Notes under the pieces: model-generated
Database searches by the model: none
Told to the model about the DNA's origin: nothing
Seen by the model: the letters and a program-made list of their open reading frames with translations, nothing else
NCBI GenBank assembly: GCA_007280345.1
Contig: QYQD01000126.1
Location: 1-36,127 of the forward strand
Length of the DNA: 36,127 nt
Source of the DNA: Deltaproteobacteria bacterium
GTDB lineage: Bacteria > Desulfobacterota > QYQD01
Reading direction: 5' to 3'
Made by a program: the position numbers and the translations under genes
In this document: positions 27,597 to 36,127 of the stretch, piece by piece
Layout of the letters: each line of letters starts with the position of its first letter
How positions within the stretch are numbered: the first letter of the stretch is position 1

Positions 27597-28931
27597 ATGA
27601 CTACGAACAGCCACCTGCTGGCCCTTCAGCACGTCAGTCAGGTTTACACGAGCGGTGCAAAACGCTTCACCGCCATTCAGGACGTGAACCTGACCCTCAG
27701 CGAGGGCGAATTTGCCATCCTATTGGGACCATCGGGTTGCGGCAAGAGCACCCTTTTGCGTATCATCGCCGGTCTGCAACGACCCACTGAAGGCCAGGTC
27801 CTGTACCGTGGCCTGCCCTTGCGCGGAGTCAATCCCCGATCCACTATCGTCTTCCAGACCTTTGCCCTATTTCCCTGGCTGACAGTGCTGGAAAATGTGG
27901 AAGTGGCCCTCAAGGCACGTGGGATACCTCCCAAACCACGCACCGCCCGGGCCTTTGACCTGCTGGACCGGGTAGGACTGGATGGCTTTGAGACTGCTTA
28001 TCCTCGCGAGCTATCAGGTGGTATGCGCCAGAAAGTGGGGTTTGCGCGTGCTATGGCTGTGGAACCGGAATTGCTGTGCCTGGATGAGCCCTTCTCGGCC
28101 CTCGATGTCCTCAGCGCCGAGGCCCTGCGCGGCGAATTGCTGGAACTGTGGAGCGGCGGCAACATTCCGACACGAGCCATCCTCATGGTCACCCATAACA
28201 TCGAGGAGGCCGTCTTCATGGCTGACCGCATTGTAGTGATGGACAAGGACCCGGGCCGGGTGGTGACAGAGTTGAGGGTAGGGCTACCCCACCCGCGCCA
28301 GCGCAAGGCCCCAGAGTTCCGGGAAATGGTGGACCGGGTGTATGCCACCCTGGCCGGTCAAACGCAGCCAGAGCACGTGGAGCTGGGCACTGCCCCCGGC
28401 GAGCCGGGCCGCACCCGGGCCTTGCCACACATCGCCATTAATGACCTGGCCGGGTTCCTGGAACATCTGGCCGAAAGGCCCACTCACCGGGCCGACATCT
28501 ACCGACTGGCGGAAGAGTTACACGTAGATTCTGACCACCTGCTGCGTCTGACGGAGGCCGCCGAGTTGTTGGGTTTCGCCACCATTGCTCGTGGCGATAT
28601 CACCATGACCCCCCTGGGTGAGACCTTTGCCGAGGCCAGCATTCTGGCCCGTAAAGAGATCTTCGCCTCCCGCATCCGGCAACTGCCCATTTTCAAGTGG
28701 TTGCTGGCCATGCTGCAGGCCGCACATCGACACCAACTGGAATGGGATGTGGTCCAGACTGCCTTAGAGCTGGAATTTCCCCCTGAAGAAGCACAACGCC
28801 AGCTTGAAACCGCCATTAACTGGGGCCGTTACACTGAACTTCTGGCTTATGATGACAGCGGACAGGTATTCTACCTCGAACCCGGTGGTGTCTCGTCCCC
28901 AGGTTCAGCGATCAGGCAAAACGGGCGATAA
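27597..28931 (+). CDS. ABC transporter ATP-binding protein, NitT/TauT type, with C-terminal AAA-associated domain
   Basis: Walker A LLGPSGCGKSTLLRIIAGLQRPTEG, signature LSGGMRQKVGFARAMAVEPELLCLDEPFSALD; extra ~170 aa C-terminal region. Confidence 0.93.
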   Translation: MTTNSHLLALQHVSQVYTSGAKRFTAIQDVNLTLSEGEFAILLGPSGCGKSTLLRIIAGLQRPTEGQVLYRGLPLRGVNPRSTIVFQTFALFPWLTVLENVEVALKARGIPPKPRTARAFDLLDRVGLDGFETAYPRELSGGMRQKVGFARAMAVEPELLCLDEPFSALDVLSAEALRGELLELWSGGNIPTRAILMVTHNIEEAVFMADRIVVMDKDPGRVVTELRVGLPHPRQRKAPEFREMVDRVYATLAGQTQPEHVELGTAPGEPGRTRALPHIAINDLAGFLEHLAERPTHRADIYRLAEELHVDSDHLLRLTEAAELLGFATIARGDITMTPLGETFAEASILARKEIFASRIRQLPIFKWLLAMLQAAHRHQLEWDVVQTALELEFPPEEAQRQLETAINWGRYTELLAYDDSGQVFYLEPGGVSSPGSAIRQNGR

Positions 28932-29572
28932 CTACACGATCACTGTCGAACCCGGGTGCACTACTACCAGTCCGTAGATAAGACCTTTGCGGAAACCATC
29001 CAGGCTGTGCTGGATTTCGCCTCTAGTGACGCAAAACGCATCAAGCTCCGTGACCAGATGCGGGCGAGGTCATTACCCAATTTATCCAGAAAAACAATCT
29101 TCAAGAAAAATCCATCTACGTAGAGGCAGGATACATTCACTTTGCTCTACGGCCAGCACTCATGAAGAGACAAGACAACCATCTGCACATAATAAAACAG
29201 GTCTTTATATTGGCAGGGCCCTGTCGCAACCTCAGTTACAGACAATGGGGAATATCTGTCGATTTTATATCACCACCGGGTGACCTGCTAACCTTGCACT
29301 ATATGTTCAGAGGAAAATTTAACGACGCGCTGGGGAGACTGCTGGCCGCCCGGAGTCTGATCTACGTAAGCCTTTTGACTAAAGAAGAGCTTTTGCCAAC
29401 ACAAAAACAACCCACGCCCCATCTGGCGGAAGAGGTCCGGTTAAAGGCGTTTGTGAATAAATTGGACTATACGGCGTGCGAAACTGTCTTTAGCCGAATA
29501 AAAACCTTACCAACTGCTGAGGCCAGAAAAATGCTGCGTCTTCTTTTATCCACGCAGCATTCTCTGCCATAA
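28932..29572 (+). pseudogene. frameshifted remnant of an unrecognised ORF
   Basis: Frame 3 reads VHYYQSVDKTFAETIQAVLDFASSDAKRIKLRDQMR and appears to continue in frame 2 as AGEVITQFIQKNNLQEKSIYVEAGYIHFALRPALMKRQDNHLHIIKQVF...STQHSLP*; junction near 29054-29063. Confidence 0.5.
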
Positions 29573-29593
29573 ACCTCAAAAGAGTCCTGCCTA

Positions 29594-31423
29594 TCAAATG
29601 TCTCCGTTTTTCTCCATCTTGGCCAGGTCTTCAAAGCGGATATCCGCGCCCAGAATACCCACGATCTCTTCTTTGTCGCTGCGGATGGGCGCAGAAACCG
29701 TGATGCAGAGGGCTCCGGTTATTTTGGAGGTATAAAAATCCGTAACGTGTACTTTCCCGTCCTTTAAGGGATTGATAAACCAGGGGCGGTCGGAAAAGTC
29801 CCTATCCAGTTTAAAAGTCTCGTACCTGGCCCGGTCCTTAACGTGCGTAATATTCTTGGTTATCTTGCGGCCCTCGGTATTCGTGACATAGATAAACTGG
29901 ATAAACGGGTTGGCATCCAGGAACTTCTGTAGTACAGGTTCCTGAGATTTAGCCTTCATAGTCTTTATCTCTTCTCTTTCTACTATTTCTTCTATTAAAT
30001 GGGCCGCCAAGTCATAGGCCTTTTTCTTCAGTTTATCGAACTCAGAGATGAATAACTCAGGCAGATGCTTCCTGGCCTGCATCTCCATCTCCTCATTGGA
30101 TATGGCAGTCACCCGACCCGCCTCATACTGTTCCATTACCCATTTATAGATATGCGCAATGCCGGGATGCCGCTTGTCCACCTGAGACTCACCGGCAAGA
30201 CCTAACCGGTTGTTAATCCAATGGGCAATGCCGGCTACGCCAGACTTGTCGCCGATTATTATGCTTATAGGACGGCGGAGTATCTTCTGTGTATTAAATA
30301 TGTTATATATTTCCTCATTTTTGATCAGGCCGTCCGCGTGTACCCCGGCCCGGGTGGCGTTAAAATCAGAACCAATAAAGGGATAATTGGCTGGGATGTG
30401 ATAATCCAGTTCCTTTTCAAAATATTCGGCAATCTCGGTTATTACCGTAGTATCAACTCCATTGGTGTGCCCCCGTAGGCTTATATATTCGACGATCAAT
30501 CCCTCGATGGGGGCGTTACCCGTCCGTTCCCCAAAACCCAGCAATGTCCCATTGGCTCCCGCGCATCCATAGAGCCAGGCGGTAGTGGCATTGATAAAGA
30601 CCTTATGGAAGTCATTATGGCCATGCCATTCCAGAAGGTGGCCAGGCACACCGGCATCATCAATCATGGCCCGGATCAACCTGGGTACACTACGAGGCAG
30701 AGCCGCACCCGGATAGGTTACACCATAACCCAGAGTATCACAAAGTCTTATCTTGACATCGATACCGCTCTGTTCTCTCAGTTTCATAAGCTCTATGGCG
30801 AAAGGTACACAGAAGCCATAGATATCGGCCCTGGTTATGTCCTCAAAATGACATCGGGGAACGATTCCGTGGTCAAGGGCAGCCTGCACAATACGCAGAT
30901 AATCCTTCATGACCTGAGAACGTTTTTTCTTTAACTTGAAGAAGATATGGTAATCAGAGACTGACGTCAGGATGCCGGTCTCTTTAAGGCCCATCTCTTT
31001 GACCAGTTTTAAGTCCTCCGCCTTAGCCCTGATCCAGCCGGTTATCTCCGGATAGCGGTATCCCTTCTCCAGACAGCGCCGCACCGCCTCTTTGTCCTTG
31101 TTACTGTAAAGGAAAAACTCGCTTTGGCGTATGACGCCGTTTGGTCCACCCAGACGATACAGGAGATCAAAGATGTCGCAGATTTGTTCTACAGTGTAAG
31201 GCGGCCTGGCCTGCTGACCGTCACGAAAAGTGGTATCGGTAATAAATATCTCTTCCGCCGGATCAATAGCGATCAACTTGTGGTCAAAATCTATACGGCA
31301 GACCTCATCGTAGGGAAAGACTTCGCGCTGGAGGTTGGGTTCAGAGACGTCCATCAGTTCATGACGCCAAAACTTGGTATGCTCGTGCTCGAGCACCCTC
31401 TTGCATCGATTCCATTTAGCCAC
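29594..31423 (-). CDS. HMGL-like acyltransferase (isopropylmalate/homocitrate/Re-citrate synthase superfamily) fused to C-terminal Cache/PDC-like domain
   Basis: ITDTTFRDGQQARPPYTVEQICDIFDLLYRLGG, PRCHFEDITRADIYG, LEWHGHNDFHKVFINATTAWLYGCAGANGTLLGFGERTGNAPIE; C-term FIYVTNTEGRKITKNI...RDFSDRPWFINPLKDGKVHVTDFYTSKITGALCITVSAPI...IVGILGADIRFEDLAKM. Confidence 0.88.
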   Translation of the reverse strand: MAKWNRCKRVLEHEHTKFWRHELMDVSEPNLQREVFPYDEVCRIDFDHKLIAIDPAEEIFITDTTFRDGQQARPPYTVEQICDIFDLLYRLGGPNGVIRQSEFFLYSNKDKEAVRRCLEKGYRYPEITGWIRAKAEDLKLVKEMGLKETGILTSVSDYHIFFKLKKKRSQVMKDYLRIVQAALDHGIVPRCHFEDITRADIYGFCVPFAIELMKLREQSGIDVKIRLCDTLGYGVTYPGAALPRSVPRLIRAMIDDAGVPGHLLEWHGHNDFHKVFINATTAWLYGCAGANGTLLGFGERTGNAPIEGLIVEYISLRGHTNGVDTTVITEIAEYFEKELDYHIPANYPFIGSDFNATRAGVHADGLIKNEEIYNIFNTQKILRRPISIIIGDKSGVAGIAHWINNRLGLAGESQVDKRHPGIAHIYKWVMEQYEAGRVTAISNEEMEMQARKHLPELFISEFDKLKKKAYDLAAHLIEEIVEREEIKTMKAKSQEPVLQKFLDANPFIQFIYVTNTEGRKITKNITHVKDRARYETFKLDRDFSDRPWFINPLKDGKVHVTDFYTSKITGALCITVSAPIRSDKEEIVGILGADIRFEDLAKMEKNGDI

Positions 31424-31523
31424 TTTTACTCACACCTCCTTTAAAGTGATGGGTTATGTACTTTTGCACCCTTATCCAGCCACACTCATCACTCAGTACC
31501 CAGTACCCAATACTTATCACTCG

Positions 31524-33305
31524 TCACTCTAAAGGCCAGTCCGGCTTAAGACACAGTTCGGCCAACTGGGTCATGCTGACCGAAGACGGCGCCTCCGTAA
31601 GCAGGCAAACCGCCTTCTGGGTCTTGGGAAAGGCGATGACATCACGGATGGTCGATCGTCCGCACATGAGCATCAAAAGCCGGTCCAGACCAAAGGCAAT
31701 GCCTCCATGAGGCGGGGCGCCCATCTCCAGCGCCTCCAGAAGGAAACCAAATTTATCCTGGGCCTCTTCACCAAGACCTAAGGCCTCAAAAACCTTCTGC
31801 TGTACCTCGGTTTGATGTATCCTGATACTTCCTCCGCCAATCTCTACCCCATTCAATACTAAGTCGTAGGCCCGGGACCTAACTTCCCCGGGAGAAGTTT
31901 TTAGCTTATCTATATCCTCGGTCACCGGAGCGGTAAAGGGGTGATGTACGGCCATGTAGCGCTTTTCTTCGGCGTCATATTCCAGAAGCGGAAAATCTTT
32001 TATCCATACAAATCTAAAATCACCCTTCGGGATAAGGTTCAGTCGCCCGGCTAAATGTAATCTGAGTTCACTGAGGGCCTGACAGGCAGTGGCCATAGTG
32101 TCCGCCACAAAAAAGACTATATCTCCCGTCTGGAGATCCAATGCCTCTCCGATGGCCTTCTTCTCCTCATCAGAGAAAAACTTGGCAATAGGTGATTGCC
32201 ATCCCTCTGTTTTAATCTTTATCCAGGCCAGACCCTTCGCCCCATACTGACCAACAAACCGGGTCAGGTCATCCAACTCTTTGCGTGAGAAATCATAATC
32301 GGTTCTAACCGGAAGGGCCTTTACCACGCCACCTCTGGCTACTACATCCGCAAAGACCTTACATTGGCTGCCGGCCACCAGAGAAGAGACATCGCATAGC
32401 TCCAGGCCAAAGCGCATATCCGGCTTGTCCGTCCCAAAACGGGCCAGGGCCTCGTGATAAGAAAGATAAGGGAAAGGGATATCCGGAGATACTCCTAAAA
32501 CTTCCTGAAATAGCCTGGACATCATCTTTTCCACCAATACATATACGTTTTCTTCAGTGATAAAAGACATCTCCATGTCCACCTGGGTAAATTCCGGCTG
32601 GCGGTCGGCCCGCAGATCCTCGTCCCGAAAGCACCGCACTATCTGATAATAGCGGTCCATGCCGGCTACCATCAAAAGCTGCTTGAATAGTTGCGGCGAC
32701 TGGGGAAGGGCATAAAACCGGCCGGGATTGAGCCGGCTCGGCACTAGATAATCCCGTGCCCCTTCCGGGGTGCTCTTGGTAAGAAACGGCGTCTCTATCT
32801 CCCAGAAGCCGTTTTCTTCCAGGTACCTTCTTATGACCGAGGCCGCTTGATGCCGCCGCCGAAAATTGGCGACCATATTTTGACGCCGGAGATCAAGGTA
32901 GCGATAACGAAGCCTGAGATTCTCCGAGACATCGACTTCTTCTTCCAGCGGGAAAGGAGGTGTCTTGGAGGTATTTAGTACACAGACCTTATGCACTGCT
33001 ACCTCTATTGCTCCGGTCTGCAGGTTGGGATTCTCCATGCCCTCCGGTCGCCTCCTCACCTTTCCCTGTACAGCAAGCACATACTCACTGCGCACCGCCT
33101 CGGCCCGGGCATGGGCATCCTGACTGATGCTTGGGTCAAACACTACCTGCGTGATTCCCTCGCGGTCACGGAGGTCAATAAAAATAAGCCCCCCATGATC
33201 ACGCCGGCGATGTGCCCAGCCCATGAGCGTCACCTCTTTATCAACCTCAGCTATACCAAGTGATGCACAGTAATGAGTCCTCTTCCAACCCTCCGCGCCG
33301 GACAT
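31524..33305 (-). CDS. aspS: aspartyl-tRNA synthetase
   Basis: [79 protein letters not shown] before ATG. Confidence 0.97.
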   Translation of the reverse strand: MSGAEGWKRTHYCASLGIAEVDKEVTLMGWAHRRRDHGGLIFIDLRDREGITQVVFDPSISQDAHARAEAVRSEYVLAVQGKVRRRPEGMENPNLQTGAIEVAVHKVCVLNTSKTPPFPLEEEVDVSENLRLRYRYLDLRRQNMVANFRRRHQAASVIRRYLEENGFWEIETPFLTKSTPEGARDYLVPSRLNPGRFYALPQSPQLFKQLLMVAGMDRYYQIVRCFRDEDLRADRQPEFTQVDMEMSFITEENVYVLVEKMMSRLFQEVLGVSPDIPFPYLSYHEALARFGTDKPDMRFGLELCDVSSLVAGSQCKVFADVVARGGVVKALPVRTDYDFSRKELDDLTRFVGQYGAKGLAWIKIKTEGWQSPIAKFFSDEEKKAIGEALDLQTGDIVFFVADTMATACQALSELRLHLAGRLNLIPKGDFRFVWIKDFPLLEYDAEEKRYMAVHHPFTAPVTEDIDKLKTSPGEVRSRAYDLVLNGVEIGGGSIRIHQTEVQQKVFEALGLGEEAQDKFGFLLEALEMGAPPHGGIAFGLDRLLMLMCGRSTIRDVIAFPKTQKAVCLLTEAPSSVSMTQLAELCLKPDWPLE

Positions 33306-34579
33306 TAAACAAACCTCCCCATTTCCTCACCTATACGGCGAACCAACGCCTCGATATCATCATTAAAATCAACTGTCCATTGCCGGCTGGATTTCATATC
33401 CCGCATAGTAACACTGTTCCTGGCCAGTTCATCATCGCCCACGATTAAAACCAGAGATGCGCCGATCTTGCCGGCGCGTCTCATCTGACTCTTCAGGCTA
33501 TGCCCTTCGTAATCTATCTCGGCTTGTATCCCGGCCAGTCTTAATCTGTGTGCGATCCGGGCGGCAATAACGCAGGCATTTTCACCCATGGCCGCCACAA
33601 ACAAAACAGGTTCTTCCTCTATTTTTTGCAAGTCACCTATTAGCAGAGATAACCTCTCCATACCTATAGCAAAACCCATCCCGGACAGCTCCGGGCCTCC
33701 CAATTCTTTAATCAAGCCATCATAGCGTCCCCCGGCGGCCACGGCACTCTGCGCCCCCAGGGCCAGACTGGTAATCTCAAACGTCGTCCGGGTGTAATAA
33801 TCAAGACCACGCACCATAAGGGGATTTATTGTGTAAGGAACACCAAATAACTGGATATGTCTCTCTACTGCATGGAGATGGGTTTTACAGTCCGGACAAA
33901 GATACTCGGATAAAGAAGGCATGCCCTCAATCGCCGCCCGGCATCTTTCTACCTTACAGTCTAAAACTCGAAGTGGATTGGATACGGCGCGGCGCTGACA
34001 ATCAGGACAAAGCCCGGCCTGCCTCGTTCCGAGAAAAGACTGTAAATCCCGGCGGAATTGCGGCCGACAATGAGAGCACCCCAGGGAATTTATCTGCAAT
34101 TCCACGCCGGATACGCCCAGAGCGCTTAAGATATGCATAGCCATAGTCATCAACTCAGCATCAATGGTCGGGCTATCTAAGCCGACGGCCTCGGCATTTA
34201 TCTGATGAAACTGCCGGTAACGGCCTTTCTGCGGCCTTTCGTGGCGGAACATGGGGCCAATAGTATAGAGTTTTTGTATCTTGTCCTGGGCATATAACCC
34301 GTGCTCAATAAAGGCCCGCAGGATGGAGGCCGTAGCCTCCGGCCGTAAGGTAAGGCTCTCGCCGCTACGGTCAACAAAGATGTACATCTCCTTTTCCACA
34401 ATGTCGGTAGTTTCACCGATACTTCGTGCAAAAAGCTCTGTCTTCTCCAGGATAGGAATTCGAATCTCCTTAAACCCAAAACAGCGAAAGACGTCTCTGG
34501 CCACCTTTTCTATATGTTGCCATTTTTTCGCCTCTTCAGGCAAGATATCCTTGAAGCCACGAATACCCGGTATGGGCAA
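33305..34579 (-). CDS. hisS: histidyl-tRNA synthetase
   Basis: [89 protein letters not shown] start with AGGGGAG SD. Confidence 0.97.
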   Translation of the reverse strand: MPIPGIRGFKDILPEEAKKWQHIEKVARDVFRCFGFKEIRIPILEKTELFARSIGETTDIVEKEMYIFVDRSGESLTLRPEATASILRAFIEHGLYAQDKIQKLYTIGPMFRHERPQKGRYRQFHQINAEAVGLDSPTIDAELMTMAMHILSALGVSGVELQINSLGCSHCRPQFRRDLQSFLGTRQAGLCPDCQRRAVSNPLRVLDCKVERCRAAIEGMPSLSEYLCPDCKTHLHAVERHIQLFGVPYTINPLMVRGLDYYTRTTFEITSLALGAQSAVAAGGRYDGLIKELGGPELSGMGFAIGMERLSLLIGDLQKIEEEPVLFVAAMGENACVIAARIAHRLRLAGIQAEIDYEGHSLKSQMRRAGKIGASLVLIVGDDELARNSVTMRDMKSSRQWTVDFNDDIEALVRRIGEEMGRFV

Positions 34580-34601
34580 TTTTCTCTCCCCTAAAAACTA
34601 T

Positions 34602-34620
34602 GGCAACCCCGAAGGTTGCC
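34602..34620 (-). promoter_or_regulatory. stem-loop in the hisS 5' leader
   Basis: On the minus strand GGCAACC-TTCGG-GGTTGCC, perfect 7-bp stem 23 nt upstream of the hisS start. Confidence 0.5.
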
Positions 34621-34849
34621 GCACAAGTCCACCCCTCCCAAACCCTCTCTCCTCAAAAAGGGAGGGCAGGGTAGGAGTGAAAAATAGAAGTTCCTGAGCT
34701 ATGTGCTTATTTTAACTCGCTGATTATGGTGCTTTCTTAACGTATAGAGGCAAAAAAGTCAATAAAAATGGCCGGAAGGCCCCTACGGTGAGGCAGGGAT
34801 AACGTGATTTGATAGTATGCAGAAACAAGGTTTACTACTGGGCTAAGCA

Positions 34850-36127
34850 TCACGAGTTCAGGTACCGCTCAATATTTTCCGCCAGTATATCAAAAATCCT
34901 TCTGAACTCTCTTTCGTCTCGTTCCAACAGTGTAACTCGGAACCCCTGGAGGTCGGTAGAAAAGGAAGACAGTGGCACGACGCAAATACCTGTGGAACCG
35001 AGTAAATAATACACAAATCTCTTGTCCAGGGATACACCCGGTGCACTTACCAGGCGCTCCACATGGACACGCACATCATTATTTTTAATAGGCAAGGTCT
35101 GCTTGTTATTTAACCGGCCATCTTCAAATACCACACTCATGTAAAATGCACCGTTGGTTCGGTTAACTAAGACACCCGGCACACCTTTTAGCCGCTCATA
35201 GGCAATATTGGAAAATTTCTCATACCTGGAGATACGCTCATTTAGATATTCCTGGTACTTAGGGTGGGTTGCCAATCGCGGGATAGCCTTCTGCGGAAGG
35301 GTGGTCGAACAGACCTCCATCATCTTGGCATTCAGAATAGACTGTACATATCTCTCAAAAAGTACGTCTTTGTGGCCGTTATAGACTTCTATCCAGCCGC
35401 AGCGGGACCCCGGCCAGGGAAACTCCTTGGATATGCCACGCATGGCTATGGCTGGAACATCGCCTATAATATCACTTATAGGGACCGTTTTTTGCCCATT
35501 GTAAACGATATTGATATAAACCTCGTCACAGATAATGAAAAGGTTATACTCCCTGGCGATAGAAACTATCTCTTTTAAAATATCTACGGGATAAACCACT
35601 CCCGTTGGATTGTCCGGGTTGATGAGCAATATACCTGCTACATTCGGGTTATATTTAACACGGTTGCGCAGGTCTTCAATATCCGGATACCAACTGTTTT
35701 CGGGATTTAACTGGTAAGAAATCGGTCTGGCCCCGGCATGGGCGGCCTCAGCCGAGGAATGCGTGGAATAGGTAGGGGCGGGGCCAATAATACGCGCTGT
35801 AGGATTTAACAACCCATAAACCTTGGCAATAGCATCGCCCAGGCCATTGAAAAAGATGATGTCATCCGGGGTAATCTGTGCTCCGCCCCGTTTGTTAGTC
35901 TGCTCCGCTATAAACTGGCGGGTCTCAAGAAGACCACGGGTAGGGCTGTAACCGTAGGTGCAATCCTCCATGACCAGTTCAGATACTATCTTCTTCATCC
36001 AACCCGGGATTTTCTCACCCTTGGCCACGGGATCGCCAATGTTCTCCATATTGGTCTTAATGCCCAGTGTCTGGAGCTTCTCCGCCACATTAACGATATT
36101 ACGAATCTCGTAGGTCAGCTCTCCTGC
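34850..36127 (-). CDS. PLP-dependent aminotransferase class I/II, 5' end truncated by window edge
   Basis: LLINPDNPTGVVYPVDILKEIVSIAREYNLFIICDEVYINIVYNG, SKEFPWPGSRCGWIEVY; frame is open to 36127 (AGELTYEIRNIVNVAEKLQ...), so the listed GTG start is probably internal. Confidence 0.92.
   Translation of the reverse strand, partial: AGELTYEIRNIVNVAEKLQTLGIKTNMENIGDPVAKGEKIPGWMKKIVSELVMEDCTYGYSPTRGLLETRQFIAEQTNKRGGAQITPDDIIFFNGLGDAIAKVYGLLNPTARIIGPAPTYSTHSSAEAAHAGARPISYQLNPENSWYPDIEDLRNRVKYNPNVAGILLINPDNPTGVVYPVDILKEIVSIAREYNLFIICDEVYINIVYNGQKTVPISDIIGDVPAIAMRGISKEFPWPGSRCGWIEVYNGHKDVLFERYVQSILNAKMMEVCSTTLPQKAIPRLATHPKYQEYLNERISRYEKFSNIAYERLKGVPGVLVNRTNGAFYMSVVFEDGRLNNKQTLPIKNNDVRVHVERLVSAPGVSLDKRFVYYLLGSTGICVVPLSSFSTDLQGFRVTLLERDEREFRRIFDILAENIERYLNS

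Noticed and set aside
34741-34850. Possible T-box or attenuator upstream of hisS
   Set aside because: No T-box sequence or specifier/antiterminator structure could be recognised; only short GGCC-GGAA-GGCC symmetry is present.

Overview
The window looks like a chromosomal segment from a Gram-negative, probably anaerobic, Desulfobacterota-like bacterium; this taxonomy is inferred from gene content only. Most of it is housekeeping: polA, coaBC, a type-4 uracil-DNA glycosylase, an NfeD-slipin pair, a complete pilMNOPQ operon, a purD-purE fusion, a TsaC/Sua5 gene, folE2, a cooC-like ATPase, hisS-aspS and an aminotransferase that runs off the right edge. Accessory content includes a run of secreted/outer-membrane proteins (3.9-6.0 kb), a GC-rich NitT/TauT-type ABC cassette with a fused double permease (25.9-28.9 kb), and a frameshifted ORF remnant just after it. 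The observations I find most worth follow-up are: (i) an HMGL-like acyl transferase (isopropylmalate/homocitrate/Re-citrate synthase superfamily) fused to a C-terminal Cache/PDC-type sensor domain with no visible transmembrane segment; (ii) a 23-nt palindromic repeat present once between genes and once, in frame, inside the uracil-DNA glycosylase gene, with a separate perfect 24-bp palindrome in an interdomain linker of pilQ; (iii) the PurD-PurE fusion; (iv) a PolA whose 3'-5' exonuclease motifs look degraded; and (v) a family of degenerate short-unit intergenic repeats and hairpins. No tRNA, rRNA, CRISPR array or transposase was recognised. All family assignments are by eye from the translations.
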